DNA from: Candidatus Woesearchaeota archaeon | GTDB lineage: Archaea; Nanobdellota; Nanobdellia; Woesearchaeales; GCA-2686295 | Reading direction: 5' to 3' | Length of the DNA stretch: 64,000 bases | NCBI GenBank assembly: GCA_937912225.1 | Contig: CALDOJ010000037.1 | Coordinates: 32,585 to 96,584 of the forward strand | In this document: in pieces, positions 1 through 9,349 of the stretch | Layout: every line of letters starts with the position of its first letter | Numbering within the stretch: position 1 is the stretch's first letter | Program-made: the position numbers and the translations under genes | The notes under the pieces: generated by a model | The model's database searches: none | Told to the model about the DNA's origin: nothing | Seen by the model: the letters and a program-made list of their open reading frames with translations, nothing else

Positions 1-794
1 CTTTAAAAAAATATTTTTTACCAAATGAAGAACCAGTTCTAAAAATTAAAAATGGTTTAACTAAAGAGCCAAAATTAAAAGAACCAAAGAAAATAATCTT
101 TGGTGCAAGACTGTGCGATATTAATGGACTTGCAATTCTAGACAAACTTTACTTAGACCAGCGATTCGTTGATGAAACTTACAAAAAAAGAAGAGAAAAT
201 ACGACTGTTATTGGTTTAAATTGTTTAAATCCTCCTTCAGAAAATTGTTTTTGTGGTTCTATGGGTCTTCAAAAAGAAGGATATGACCTTTTATTTCATG
301 AACGAGAATTAGATTATTACATAGATGTCTTAACAAAAAAAGGAGCAAAACTTGTAAAACATTTGAGAAGTGAAGAGTTTGATTTTCCACTTCCAAAAAC
401 TGACAAAAAACTTGATCCTAAAGATTTATGGCCTTTCATGGCAGATAAATTTTGGGAAAAAGATAATGATTTATGTGTTTCTTGTCAAAGATGTACAATA
501 CTTTGTCCAACTTGTTTTTGCTTTGACTTACATGATGATGTTAATCCAGCAACTAAATCTGGAGATAGATTAAGAACTATTGATTCTTGTCATTCACCAG
601 ACTTTACACAAGTTGCAGGTGGACATGTATTCAGAGCAAAACGATTACAAAGATATAGACATCGAGTAATGCATAAATTACAATTTTTCAAAGATAAATT
701 TGACCGAAGCATGTGTACTGGCTGTGGTAGATGCATCGATTACTGTCATAGTAAGATTGACTTTGTAAAGACCATTAACGAGGATTTCAAATGA
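1..794 (+). CDS. hydB: NiFe hydrogenase iron-sulfur (beta) subunit, 5' partial
   Basis: The reading frame is open from base 3, so the start lies before the window; 263 residues are visible. This is the electron-transfer subunit of a group 3b (sulfhydrogenase-like) NiFe hydrogenase, passing electrons between the small subunit and the flavin subunit. Two ferredoxin-type 4Fe-4S motifs are visible: CVSCQRCTILCP near nt 472-510 and CTGCGRCIDYC near nt 712-747. There is also an upstream Cys-rich stretch, NCLNPPSENCFCG. The end overlaps the next start by 4 bases (ATGA), and the order beta-gamma-delta-alpha is that of the Pyrococcus-type hydBGDA operon. The N-terminal part and the promoter cannot be seen. 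Confidence 0.88.
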   Translation, partial: LKKYFLPNEEPVLKIKNGLTKEPKLKEPKKIIFGARLCDINGLAILDKLYLDQRFVDETYKKRRENTTVIGLNCLNPPSENCFCGSMGLQKEGYDLLFHERELDYYIDVLTKKGAKLVKHLRSEEFDFPLPKTDKKLDPKDLWPFMADKFWEKDNDLCVSCQRCTILCPTCFCFDLHDDVNPATKSGDRLRTIDSCHSPDFTQVAGGHVFRAKRLQRYRHRVMHKLQFFKDKFDRSMCTGCGRCIDYCHSKIDFVKTINEDFK

Positions 795-1579
795 ATATTT
801 ACAATTCAAAACAATACAAAATATTAGATGTTATCAAACAAACTGGCGATAACACTTTACTTAGAATTAAATGTGATTTAAATCCAATGCCTGGTCAATT
901 CGTTAATGTTAGTATTCCAGGAATTGGTGAAGCACCTATTTCAAGCGCGTCATATAATGACAAACTTCTAGATTTAAATGTTCGAATAGTTGGAAACGTA
1001 ACTAAAGCCATGACTCAATTAAAGAAAGGTGATGAAATTGGTTTGCGAGGCCCGTATGGAAATGGTTTTCCAATGAAAGAACTAAAAGGAAAAGATTTAG
1101 TTTTAGTAGGCGGTGGTTGTGGAGTTGCACCACTCAGAGGAATAATTGAGTATGTAGATTTACATTGGAAAGATTACAAAGATGTCTACATGTTTTTTGG
1201 ATATAGAACTCCTGGGGACATTCTTTTCAAAGATGAAATTAGTGGGTGGAATGACAAATACAAAGTGTTTTTATCAGTAGATCAAGAAGTGGGTGCTAAT
1301 CCATTTAATTGTCCAGTAGGTTTTGTAACTGACAATTTAAAAGAAAATAAAGTTCCTTCAAATGCGGTTGCGCTCATGTGTGGTCCTCCAATTATGATGA
1401 CCAAAACAACTGAAATTCTAAAAGAAAAAGGATTAACTGAAAAACAATTGTATGTTAGTCTTGAACGACATATGAAATGTTGTACTGGTAAATGCGGTCA
1501 TTGTATGGTTCATGGTCAATATGTTTGTTTAGATGGACCAGTATTTACTTATGATGAGGTGAAAAACCTTGATGAATAA
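791..1579 (+). CDS. hydG: Hydrogenase gamma subunit, FAD/NAD(P)-binding oxidoreductase
   Basis: 262 residues, a typical length for the HydG/dihydroorotate dehydrogenase electron-transfer (PyrK-like) family. It links the hydrogenase to NAD(P)H in the cytoplasm. The N-terminal half is a ferredoxin-reductase-type FAD barrel. Around residue 104 the nucleotide-binding loop LVLVGGGCGVAPLRG starts the NAD(P) domain. Near residues 229-250, CCTGKCGHC followed by a later Cys (YVCLDG) forms the 2Fe-2S site of this family. The gene overlaps both neighbours, so translational coupling in the hydBGDA operon is likely. Choice of NADP over NAD cannot be read from the sequence. Confidence 0.9.
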   Translation: MNIYNSKQYKILDVIKQTGDNTLLRIKCDLNPMPGQFVNVSIPGIGEAPISSASYNDKLLDLNVRIVGNVTKAMTQLKKGDEIGLRGPYGNGFPMKELKGKDLVLVGGGCGVAPLRGIIEYVDLHWKDYKDVYMFFGYRTPGDILFKDEISGWNDKYKVFLSVDQEVGANPFNCPVGFVTDNLKENKVPSNAVALMCGPPIMMTKTTEILKEKGLTEKQLYVSLERHMKCCTGKCGHCMVHGQYVCLDGPVFTYDEVKNLDE

Positions 1580-2366
1580 TCCTTTCAAAAAAGAAGAGAA
1601 GATTAAACCAAAAGTTGCGATTCATTCTATTACTGGTTGTGCTGGTTGTCAGTTAGTAATTTATTTTATCAAAGATAAGCTCTTAGAACTATTGGGCGAA
1701 ATTGATCTTGTTGCAGCTCCTATGATTAAAGGTAAAAATGATGAAGGACCATATGATTTATGTTTTGTTGAAGGATTAGTTGCTTCAGAAGAAGATCTAG
1801 AACATTTAAAAAAATGGCGAGAACAATCAAAAGTATTAGTTGCTTGGGGAACTTGTGCAACACATGGGAATGTTCCTGGAATAAAGATTTTTATGGATGA
1901 AAAGACAGTAGAAGCTGCAGTTTACAAAAATAGAACTGGCTTAAAAAAAGGTTTAAAACCATTAACTCCAACACCAATAGAAGAACATGTTAAAGTTGAT
2001 TTTAGCATTAGTGGTTGTCCGCCTGAAGAAATTGAATTCTTAAGATTAGTAAAACATTTATTGTTGCAGATGAATCCGGTTATTTATAACGAACCGGTAT
2101 GTGTTGAATGTACAAAACGAGAAATTAAATGTTTATTAGAAGATGGAAAAGAATGTCTAGGACCATTAATTAGAGGTGGTTGTGACGCGCTTTGTCCAGG
2201 AGTAAATCATGGATGTACTGGTTGTCATGGACCTTTAGAATCCGTAAATATTCCTCAAGTTATGAAATTATTAGAAGCGAATGGAATATCTGAAAAACTT
2301 GTTAAACAAAGACTTCAGAAATATGCAGGACTAAAATTTGAAAAACTTGGAGTGAAATTAAAATGA
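1572..2366 (+). CDS. hydD: NiFe hydrogenase small (delta) subunit
   Basis: 264 residues. The small subunit carries the Fe-S clusters nearest the active site. Visible cluster ligands are the N-terminal CAGC (about residue 22), GTCATHG, SGCPP, and a C-terminal Cys-rich stretch (CDALCPGVNHGCTGCHG) matching the group 3 pattern. I chose ATG at 1572 because GAGGTG at 1556-1561 is well spaced for it. A TTG directly upstream (1569) would add one residue. The gene overlaps hydG by 8 bases and the next gene by 4 bases. Confidence 0.9.
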   Translation: MNNPFKKEEKIKPKVAIHSITGCAGCQLVIYFIKDKLLELLGEIDLVAAPMIKGKNDEGPYDLCFVEGLVASEEDLEHLKKWREQSKVLVAWGTCATHGNVPGIKIFMDEKTVEAAVYKNRTGLKKGLKPLTPTPIEEHVKVDFSISGCPPEEIEFLRLVKHLLLQMNPVIYNEPVCVECTKREIKCLLEDGKECLGPLIRGGCDALCPGVNHGCTGCHGPLESVNIPQVMKLLEANGISEKLVKQRLQKYAGLKFEKLGVKLK

Positions 2367-3652
2367 GTGAAAATATAAACTTAAATCACATCACAAAAAT
2401 TGAAGGTCATGCAGATTTAAATGTAGAAATAAAAAAAGGAAAAATTGTGAAATGTGAGTTAGGAGCTGTAGAAGGAGCTCGATTCTTTGAAGGAATCGTT
2501 GTAGGTAGAAAATATGATGAAATAAAAGAAATCACTTCAAGAATATGTGGGATTTGCAGTGTTAGTCATTCAATGACTTCTTTAATGACTATTGAGAATG
2601 CTTTTGGAATTGAAGTAACCGACCAAACAAAACTTCTCAGAGAATTAATGTCTATTGGTGAACGAATCAGAAGTCATGCAACTCATCTTTATTTCTTAGT
2701 TTTACCTGATTATCTTGGTTATGAATCAGCTATTGAAATGGCTAAAAAATATCAAAAAGAAGTTGGAATGGCTCTTGATTTAATGAAAATAGGTAATGAA
2801 ATTGTTGAAGCAACAGGTGGAAGGCAAATGCATCCTGTAAGTTCGGTTGTAGGTGGATTTACAGAAGTTCCAACTAAAGAACAATGCGATTACTTACTTC
2901 ATAATCTAAAAAAAAATAAGAAGCCTGCAATGGAAACTTTGAAACTTTTCTTAAGCTTAAAATATCCTAAGTTAGAACGAGATGATGAATACTTATCATT
3001 AAAACCGTCAGATCATCAACCAACTCTTGATGGAACAATAGTTTCAAACAAAGGATTTGAAACAACTGAAGATAAATATTATGATTTTTTAAAAGAAAGA
3101 ATCGAACCTTATAGTAATGCAAAATTTGCAGTAAAAGAAGGAAAGTCATATGTTCTTGGAGCATTATCAAGAATAAATAATAATTATAAACTTTTAAGTC
3201 CTGAAATAAAATCTGTTTTGAAAAAGAACGGAATTGTTTTTCCTTCAACAAATATTTTCTATCAAAATATAACTCAAGCAATAGAATTATATCATTGGTT
3301 AGTTCAAGCAATTAAAATATTGGAAGGAAGAACTTTTCAAGCAGAACCATTAGTCGCAGCTAATACAAAAAAATCTGTTGGTAGAGCAGTCACTGAAGCT
3401 CCTCGTGGGTTATTATTTCATGAATATGAATTTGATGAAAATGGTTGTGTTACTAAATGTAATATTATGACTCCAACTGTTCAAAATCTTCGAAGCATGG
3501 AAGAATATATCTCAATTTATTTACAAGAATTATTAGATAAGAAAGTTGAAAAAGAAGCAATAATTTTAGAAATTGAAAAACTTATTAGAGCTTATGATCC
3601 TTGTTTTTCATGTGCCACTCATTTCTTAAAAGTTAAATGGAAAGAAGCATAA
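2363..3652 (+). CDS. hydA: NiFe hydrogenase large (alpha) subunit
   Basis: 429 residues. This is the catalytic subunit with the NiFe centre. The N-terminal motif RICGICSVSH (about residues 60-69) and the C-terminal DPCFSCATH (near residue 412) supply the four cysteine ligands of nickel. After the final histidine comes a short tail (FLKVKWKEA). This is the peptide that a hydrogenase-specific endopeptidase normally removes, and no such protease gene lies in the window. The last gene of the operon, it is followed by a convergent gene. All catalytic motifs are intact, so an active soluble H2/NAD(P)H enzyme is expected. Confidence 0.93.
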   Translation: MSENINLNHITKIEGHADLNVEIKKGKIVKCELGAVEGARFFEGIVVGRKYDEIKEITSRICGICSVSHSMTSLMTIENAFGIEVTDQTKLLRELMSIGERIRSHATHLYFLVLPDYLGYESAIEMAKKYQKEVGMALDLMKIGNEIVEATGGRQMHPVSSVVGGFTEVPTKEQCDYLLHNLKKNKKPAMETLKLFLSLKYPKLERDDEYLSLKPSDHQPTLDGTIVSNKGFETTEDKYYDFLKERIEPYSNAKFAVKEGKSYVLGALSRINNNYKLLSPEIKSVLKKNGIVFPSTNIFYQNITQAIELYHWLVQAIKILEGRTFQAEPLVAANTKKSVGRAVTEAPRGLLFHEYEFDENGCVTKCNIMTPTVQNLRSMEEYISIYLQELLDKKVEKEAIILEIEKLIRAYDPCFSCATHFLKVKWKEA

Positions 3653-3681
3653 AAAGAAATAATTTCTAAAGAAAAAAATAC

Positions 3682-3978
3682 TTAGTTGTCATATTTTAAT
3701 ATGTTTTTAACAGCGTCTGCAGATGCATTTTGACATTGTTCATCATCAAACTGTTTTAGTTCACACGCATCTTCAAAAGCTTGAAAACTTGAATTTCTAC
3801 AAAGACATTCGTATGCATCTTTAGCTGGTTGATCATGTTCTGATAACTTTGGAGAACTTACAAAATATGCGATTCCTTTATTATAAATTGCTACCAATCC
3901 TGGTTTAGGTTCTAATCCTAATGTTGCCAATTCTTCTGCTGTTACTTCTGAATCAGACAATATATCTTCCATTTTCAT
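3682..3978 (-). CDS. Hypothetical protein, 98 residues
   Basis: I do not recognise the family. The protein is acidic, has no membrane segment and carries four cysteines (ECLCRNSS, ACEL, QCQNAS). It has good coding character in a region otherwise free of overlapping frames and starts at an ATG. On the minus strand the start is preceded by GGTGATAAA, a plausible ribosome binding site. It ends convergently 29 bases from the hydrogenase operon. Confidence 0.6.
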   Translation of the reverse strand: MKMEDILSDSEVTAEELATLGLEPKPGLVAIYNKGIAYFVSSPKLSEHDQPAKDAYECLCRNSSFQAFEDACELKQFDDEQCQNASADAVKNILKYDN

Positions 3979-4057
3979 TTTATCACCATAATAATTATTT
4001 TTTTCAGGAGTAAAAACTATTTTATAAATTTTTACTAAAAAAATAAAGAAATAGGGT

Positions 4058-6016
4058 TTAAACCCTTTCTTTTTTCAAAGTTTCAACAACCTCAGGATTT
4101 GCAAGAGTAGTTGTATTACCAACATCTTCTTTACCTTCAGCAATCGCTTTTAAGATTCGTCTCATAATTTTTCCACTTCGAGTTTTTGGAACTCCTTCAG
4201 CGAATTGAATCTTATCAGGTTTTGCAATTGGTCCGATTTCTTTTGCAACGTGTTTTCGAAGAATTTGAACAAGTTCATCTGACCCTTTTAATCCTTTTTT
4301 CAAAGTTACGAATGCATAAAGTGCATCGCCTTTAATTTTATGAGGGTATGGAACAACTGCTGCTTCAGATACATCCTTATAGCTTACAAGTGCACTTTCA
4401 ATCTCTGAAGTTCCAAGTCGATGTCCTGAAACATTAACGACATCATCAATTCTTCCTAAGATCCAAATATATCCTTCTTTATCTTTCTTTGCACCATCGC
4501 CAGCAAAATAAATTCCTCCTTTGAATTGGCTAAAGTAAGTTTTTCTAAATCGGTCAGGATTTTTATAAACTGTTCGAAGCATTCCAGGCCAAGGTTTTTC
4601 AACTACTATGAATCCTCCTTCGTTAGCTTTAGCTGGTTTTCCATTTTCTTTGTAAATATTGGTTTTTACTCCGAAGAACGGGAAGCACGCAGAACCGGGT
4701 TTTAAATCAACAGCTCCAGGTAAAGGAGTTACAAGAATGCCTCCTGTTTCTGTTTGCCACCAAGTATCAACAATTGGACATTTATTTCTCCCAATAACTT
4801 TATGATACCAAAGCCATGCGTCTGGATTGATTGGTTCACCAACAGAACCTAATAATCTTAAACTTGAAAGGTCGTGTTTTTTAACCCATTCATCACCAAA
4901 TCGAGCAATTGCTCTTATTGCTGTTGGAGCAGTATAAAAAATACTTACTTTATATTTTTCAACTATCTCCCAGAATCTATCAGGGTTTGGATATGTTGGA
5001 ATTCCTTCAAACATAACACTTGTTGCACCATTAGCTAATGGTCCGTAAACAATGTAACTATGTCCTGTTACCCAACCAATATCTGCAGTACACCAATAAA
5101 CATCTTCTTCACGATAATCAAAAACATATTTGAAAGTTAAGTAAGTATACATCAAGTATCCTGCCGTTGTATGAACAACACCTTTTGGTTTACCAGTTGT
5201 TCCACTTGTATAAAGAATAAAAGCTGGGTCTTCAGAGTTTAACTTTGCAGGTTCGCAAGTATTCTCAATATCTTTAGCTTTTAATTCGTCTTGAAGCCAT
5301 AAATCTCTTCCTTTTTTCATCGATGTAGCAACATTCTTTCTTTTGTTAACAAGAACATATTTCAAAGATTTACATTTTAGAAGAACTGCATCAATTGCTT
5401 CTTTCATTGGAATTATTTTTTTTCCATGAAGATTAACATTGCTTGTAACTAAGATTTTAGCTTTAGAATCATCAATTCTATCTTGTAATGATTGTGGACT
5501 AAAACCACCAAAGACTACGCTGTGAATTGCTCCAAGTCTTACACATGCAAGGATTCCAATTGCAAGTTCAGGAACCATTGGCATATAAAAACAAATTCGG
5601 TCACCCTTTTTGATACCTCTTTTTTTTAGAACATTTGCGAATTTACAAACTTCTTTGTGAAGCTTTTTGTAAGTATAAACTTTACTTTTTCCATCATTTG
5701 ATTCCCAAATAATTGCTGGTTTATCTCCTCTTTCTTTTAAGTGTCGATCTAAGCAATTGTAAGAAATATTTATTTTTCCGCCTTCAAACCATTTACATTC
5801 AAGCTTTGATTTATTCCACGAAGAAACTTTATCCCATTTCTTAAACCAGTCAAGTTGTTCTGCTTGTTTTGCCCAGAACGTATCAGGGTTTTTGATAGAT
5901 TCGTTGTACAGCTTCTTATATTCTGCAAAGCTTTTGATATGTGCTTTTTTTTTGAAGCTCTCCTTAGGAGGAAATTTTCTTGTTTCTTTTGAAATCGAGT
6001 CTAGAAATTTAGCCAT
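4058..6016 (-). CDS. acsA: Acetyl-CoA synthetase, AMP-forming
   Basis: 652 residues, full length for Acs. It converts acetate, CoA and ATP to acetyl-CoA, AMP and pyrophosphate. The P-loop-like motif YTSGTTGKPKGVVHT is present. So are the hinge region GDGAKKDKEGYIWILGR and the C-terminal PKTRSGKIMRR with the catalytic, acetylatable lysine. On the minus strand a TATA-like element (plus-strand 6040-6050) lies about 25 nt before the ATG, so the transcript is probably leaderless. The pyrophosphate made here could serve the membrane pyrophosphatase at 29376. Confidence 0.95.
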   Translation of the reverse strand: MAKFLDSISKETRKFPPKESFKKKAHIKSFAEYKKLYNESIKNPDTFWAKQAEQLDWFKKWDKVSSWNKSKLECKWFEGGKINISYNCLDRHLKERGDKPAIIWESNDGKSKVYTYKKLHKEVCKFANVLKKRGIKKGDRICFYMPMVPELAIGILACVRLGAIHSVVFGGFSPQSLQDRIDDSKAKILVTSNVNLHGKKIIPMKEAIDAVLLKCKSLKYVLVNKRKNVATSMKKGRDLWLQDELKAKDIENTCEPAKLNSEDPAFILYTSGTTGKPKGVVHTTAGYLMYTYLTFKYVFDYREEDVYWCTADIGWVTGHSYIVYGPLANGATSVMFEGIPTYPNPDRFWEIVEKYKVSIFYTAPTAIRAIARFGDEWVKKHDLSSLRLLGSVGEPINPDAWLWYHKVIGRNKCPIVDTWWQTETGGILVTPLPGAVDLKPGSACFPFFGVKTNIYKENGKPAKANEGGFIVVEKPWPGMLRTVYKNPDRFRKTYFSQFKGGIYFAGDGAKKDKEGYIWILGRIDDVVNVSGHRLGTSEIESALVSYKDVSEAAVVPYPHKIKGDALYAFVTLKKGLKGSDELVQILRKHVAKEIGPIAKPDKIQFAEGVPKTRSGKIMRRILKAIAEGKEDVGNTTTLANPEVVETLKKERV

Positions 6017-6062
6017 TGTAATGCTTACACACGTCTGTAGTATATTTAAATTTTTTCTTTAT

Positions 6063-6578
6063 TTAAATATTAATATTAACAGTCATTCCTTCTATAATTT
6101 TATGTTCTTCGCTAAAATTTGCATTAACTTCTAGAACGTATTTAGCTGGTTTGTTTGAAGGATAAATGTCGCAAGGGTCTTCTTTACAAGGAACTGCGTT
6201 TTGAATCTTAACAATTTCTTTCTCTGCAGAAATAAAAATTATATCTAGGGGAATAAAGGTGTTTTTCATCCAAAAAGTTCTTTTTTGTTCATTTGGAAAC
6301 AAAAACAACATCCCAGTATTTTCATCAAGATGTTCTCTATACATTAAACCTTGAGTAATTTCAATATTGTCTTGTGCTAACTCAACATGTACAATTTGAT
6401 TGTTGATTGTAACGGTTGGATTTTTGTTGCATCCGACTAAGAGAATTAGTGCAATTAAGAGAAAAATTATTTTTTGCAAAAATCTTGGATTTTGCAACGT
6501 CAAAAAACTATTTTGTTTTTTGTGCGCCAAAATCTTTGATTCTGAGCGATTCAAAAACTTTGTTTTTGTATTTTTCAT
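6063..6578 (-). CDS. DUF192 lipoprotein with a hairpin-encoded N-terminal extension
   Basis: 171 residues. Residues from about 50 onward match the DUF192 family (GLMYREHLDENTGMLFLF, then TFWMKNTFIPLDIIFIS), whose function is poorly known. A lipoprotein signal (IIFLLIALILLVGC) ends at Cys50. The first ~33 residues are unusual: they are encoded by four consecutive short palindromes (6476-6568) kept in frame. A TATA-like element around 6600-6610 sits about 25 nt before ATG 6578, which supports that start. An alternative is TTG at 6479, giving a normal lipoprotein signal (MQKIIFLL...) without the extension. Confidence 0.85.
   Translation of the reverse strand: MKNTKTKFLNRSESKILAHKKQNSFLTLQNPRFLQKIIFLLIALILLVGCNKNPTVTINNQIVHVELAQDNIEITQGLMYREHLDENTGMLFLFPNEQKRTFWMKNTFIPLDIIFISAEKEIVKIQNAVPCKEDPCDIYPSNKPAKYVLEVNANFSEEHKIIEGMTVNINI
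6476..6568. repeat. Array of four short A/T-rich hairpins inside a coding region
   Basis: Four imperfect palindromes follow each other: 6476-6495 (GCAAAAATC/GATTTTGC), 6501-6522 (CAAAAAAC/GTTTTTTG), 6528-6544 (CAAAATC/GATTCTG) and 6552-6568 (CAAAAAC/GTTTTTG). Loops are 3-6 nt. Read on the minus strand, the first pair resembles the hairpin pairs in the tRNA-Thr intron and at 60760-60803. The array is in frame with the DUF192 gene. Confidence 0.75.
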
Positions 6579-6654
6579 AAAGAATTAAATATTCTTTTTG
6601 TTTATAAAATTTTATAATTTGTACAAAATACTTACTCGCCAATACTAACATAAG

Positions 6655-6663
6655 TTTATATAA
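6655..6663 (+). promoter_or_regulatory. TATA box of the 2-oxoacid:ferredoxin oxidoreductase operon
   Basis: TTTATATAA centred about 29 nt before ATG 6688. This predicts a transcript with a leader of only a few bases, in keeping with the absence of a clear ribosome binding site. Confidence 0.6.
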
Positions 6664-6687
6664 GGGTTAAAAGTCTATAAGTTAAGA

Positions 6688-8448
6688 ATGACTGTAGAGA
6701 AGAATAGACTTGTTCTAAAAATTGGTGGAGAAGCTGGATACGGTATAATGAGTGCGGGTCAAGCATTCGCTAAATTATGTACTCGTGCAGGCCTTTTTGC
6801 TTATACTCACACAGAATATCCTTCTTTAGTTAGAGGAGGACATAATGTCTTTGCAATTAGAGTTGAAGAAAAAGACATAAAATGTCCGATCGTTCAAGTA
6901 AATCTTTTAGTTGCTTTAAACAAGCAAACAATCGAGAAACATAAAGACGAATTAACTCACGCAGGCGGAATAATTTATGATGGAGAAGAAGTCAATATTG
7001 ATGAATTAAATATTAGACCTGATATTAAACTTTTTAATGTTCCTTTATTAAAAATAGTTCAAGAAGCTAAAGGAATAAAGGTTATGAGAAATTCAGTTTC
7101 ATTAGGGGCTGCAATGGCAGTTCTCGACGCAGATTTTAAATTATTAAAAGAAAGTATAACAAGTGCTAAAAAGAAATCACAAAAAGTCGCAACTATTATG
7201 GAACAGAACATTAAAGTTGCAAAAGAAGGATATGATTACATTAAAAATAATTATCCTGAAGAATTCCAAGTTAAACTTGTACCTGTATTAAAACAACCTA
7301 AAAGAATGTTGTTGACAGGAAATACTGCTCTTTCACTTGGAGCAATAAAAGCAGGATGTCAATTCCACGCACAATATCCAATGACTCCTTCAAGTTCAAT
7401 ACTTCATTATCTTGTTTCTAAAGAACATGAATTTAACATGGTTGTAAAACATGCTGAAGATGAAATTTCTGCAATTAATATGGCTATAGGTGCAGGATTT
7501 TCAGGTGTAAGATCAATGACTGCAACTTCAGGAGGCGGTTTAGCTTTAATGACTGAAAGTGTTAGCTTAGCAGGATCTTCTGAAACGCCAATCGTAATTG
7601 TTAATTGTCAAAGACCTGGACCTGGAACTGGTTTACCAACAAGACAAGGACAAGAAGATTTGAAGTTCGTATTAAACATTGGTCATGGAGAATTTCCAAA
7701 AGTAGTAGTTGCACCTGGAGATACAACAGAGTGCTTTTATGAAACATTCAATGCTTTTAACTTAGCAGATAAATATCAATTACCAGTTTTAATTGTCTCT
7801 GATAAACATTTAGCAAGTTGTAACGAAACTATTGAACCATTTGATACAAAAGACTTGAAAATTGATAGAGGCTTATTGTTAAGTAATGAAGAAGCAAAAA
7901 AACAAGAAGACTATCGAAGATACAAAGTTACAGAATCAGGTATTTCACCAAGAGCAATTCCTGGTCAAAAGAATTGTCGATTTAGAGCAAGTAGCGATGA
8001 ACATGATGAGTTTGGCGATATTGAAGAAAGTATTCAAAACCGTGTTGATCAAATGGATAAACGAATGAGAAAAATGGATTTAGTGCTTAAAGATATTCCT
8101 GTTCCAAAAGTTTATGGTCCTAAAAAAGCAGATGTGACAATTGTTAGTTGGGGATCTACAAAACAAGCAATTCTTGAAGCAATGGAATATTTGAAAGTAG
8201 ATGGTATAACTGCAAACTTCTTACAAATGATGTATATACATCCTTTCCACTCAGCTTTTGTTAAAGAATTCTTAGAGAGCTCACAGAAAGTTGTTCTTAT
8301 TGAAGGAAATAAAACAGCTCAGCTTGGTGGAATAATAAGAGAAAACACTAGTTTTGAAATAAAACATCAAATCTTAAAATATGATGGAAGAACTTTTTTC
8401 CCAAGCACAATATACGATCAAATAAAGGAGATTCATAAAAATGGTTGA
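6688..8448 (+). CDS. korA: 2-oxoacid:ferredoxin oxidoreductase, fused gamma-alpha subunit
   Basis: 586 residues. The N-terminal ~190 residues are the gamma domain (GGEAGYGIMSAGQAFAKL). The following region is the alpha domain (GNTALSLGAIKAGCQFHAQYPMTPSS, then ATSGGGLALMTE). Together with the next gene it should oxidise a 2-oxoacid with CoA to an acyl-CoA, reducing ferredoxin. The gamma-alpha fusion is the usual arrangement of archaeal two-subunit enzymes. Substrate (pyruvate, 2-oxoglutarate or broad) cannot be fixed by eye, so the symbol is provisional. The end overlaps korB by 8 bases. Confidence 0.9.
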   Translation: MTVEKNRLVLKIGGEAGYGIMSAGQAFAKLCTRAGLFAYTHTEYPSLVRGGHNVFAIRVEEKDIKCPIVQVNLLVALNKQTIEKHKDELTHAGGIIYDGEEVNIDELNIRPDIKLFNVPLLKIVQEAKGIKVMRNSVSLGAAMAVLDADFKLLKESITSAKKKSQKVATIMEQNIKVAKEGYDYIKNNYPEEFQVKLVPVLKQPKRMLLTGNTALSLGAIKAGCQFHAQYPMTPSSSILHYLVSKEHEFNMVVKHAEDEISAINMAIGAGFSGVRSMTATSGGGLALMTESVSLAGSSETPIVIVNCQRPGPGTGLPTRQGQEDLKFVLNIGHGEFPKVVVAPGDTTECFYETFNAFNLADKYQLPVLIVSDKHLASCNETIEPFDTKDLKIDRGLLLSNEEAKKQEDYRRYKVTESGISPRAIPGQKNCRFRASSDEHDEFGDIEESIQNRVDQMDKRMRKMDLVLKDIPVPKVYGPKKADVTIVSWGSTKQAILEAMEYLKVDGITANFLQMMYIHPFHSAFVKEFLESSQKVVLIEGNKTAQLGGIIRENTSFEIKHQILKYDGRTFFPSTIYDQIKEIHKNG

Positions 8449-9301
8449 TTTACATGATTTAAACAGACCGGGTGTAAAATGCACTTGGTGTCCTGGATGT
8501 GGAGATCACGCAATGCTTAGTGCTCTAAAAAAAGCTTTAGTAATGATAAAACAAGATCCTGAAAAAACAGTTGTAGCTTCAGGAGTTGGTTGTTCAAGTA
8601 ATTTACCGCATTGGATTAATACTTATGGATTTCATGGAGTTCATGGTCGAGGTTTACCACTTGCATATGGAATAAAATCTGCTAATCACGAGCTTAAAGT
8701 TATAATTACTGCAGGAGATGGAGATACTTATGGGGAAGGAACAGGCCATTATATACATGCTTTAAGAAGAAATGTTGATATGACTTTTATTTGTCATGAT
8801 AATCAAATTTATGGTTTAACTCAAGGTCAAGCTTCACCTACAAGTTTAAAAGGAACAATTTCAAAATCAACTCCATATGGTGCAATTGAAGAACCATTTA
8901 ATCCTTTAATGCACGCACTTATTGCAGATGCGACTTTTGTTGCAAGAGCATACGCAGGAAATCTAGTTCAAATGGCAGAGATTTTTGCACAAGCAATAGC
9001 ACATAAAGGATTTTCAATAGTTGATGTATTCCAACCATGCGTTAGTTTTAACAAAGTAAACACTTTTGATTGGTTCAAAGAACGAGTTTACAAATTAGAA
9101 GATACAAAATACAAACCTAACAATAAATTCAAAGCAATGGAAAAAGCTTTAGAGTTAGGAGATAAAATTCCTATTGGAATCTTTTACAAAGAAGAAAAAC
9201 CTTCTTATCATGATAAACTTCCACAATTAAAAAATTCACCTTTAGTTAAGAAAAAAATTGACAATGTTAGTATTAAGAAAGTTATGGAAGAATTGTTCTA
9301 A
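8441..9301 (+). CDS. korB: 2-oxoacid:ferredoxin oxidoreductase beta subunit
   Basis: 286 residues, the thiamine-diphosphate-binding subunit. The CTWCPGCGDHAML motif near residue 15 contributes cluster-ligand cysteines. GDGDTYGEGTGHYIHALRRN followed by DNQIYGLTQGQASPTS is the ThDP/Mg site. No ferredoxin-type delta domain is encoded nearby. It is translationally coupled to korA. Confidence 0.92.
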   Translation: MVDLHDLNRPGVKCTWCPGCGDHAMLSALKKALVMIKQDPEKTVVASGVGCSSNLPHWINTYGFHGVHGRGLPLAYGIKSANHELKVIITAGDGDTYGEGTGHYIHALRRNVDMTFICHDNQIYGLTQGQASPTSLKGTISKSTPYGAIEEPFNPLMHALIADATFVARAYAGNLVQMAEIFAQAIAHKGFSIVDVFQPCVSFNKVNTFDWFKERVYKLEDTKYKPNNKFKAMEKALELGDKIPIGIFYKEEKPSYHDKLPQLKNSPLVKKKIDNVSIKKVMEELF

Positions 9302-9306
9302 AAACA

Positions 9307-9315
9307 TTTATATAC
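9307..9315 (+). promoter_or_regulatory. TATA box of the Ca-type P-ATPase gene
   Basis: TTTATATAC lies about 40 nt before ATG 9350. A GGGGA ribosome binding site at 9340-9344 fits a short leader. Confidence 0.6.
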
Positions 9316-9349
9316 TTCTCATTAATTAATTTCATTATAGGGGATAGTG

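Noticed and set aside
6476..6568. Hairpin array as a CRISPR remnant
   Set aside because: The units are palindromes of different sequence and length without spacers of constant size, and no cas genes are in the window.
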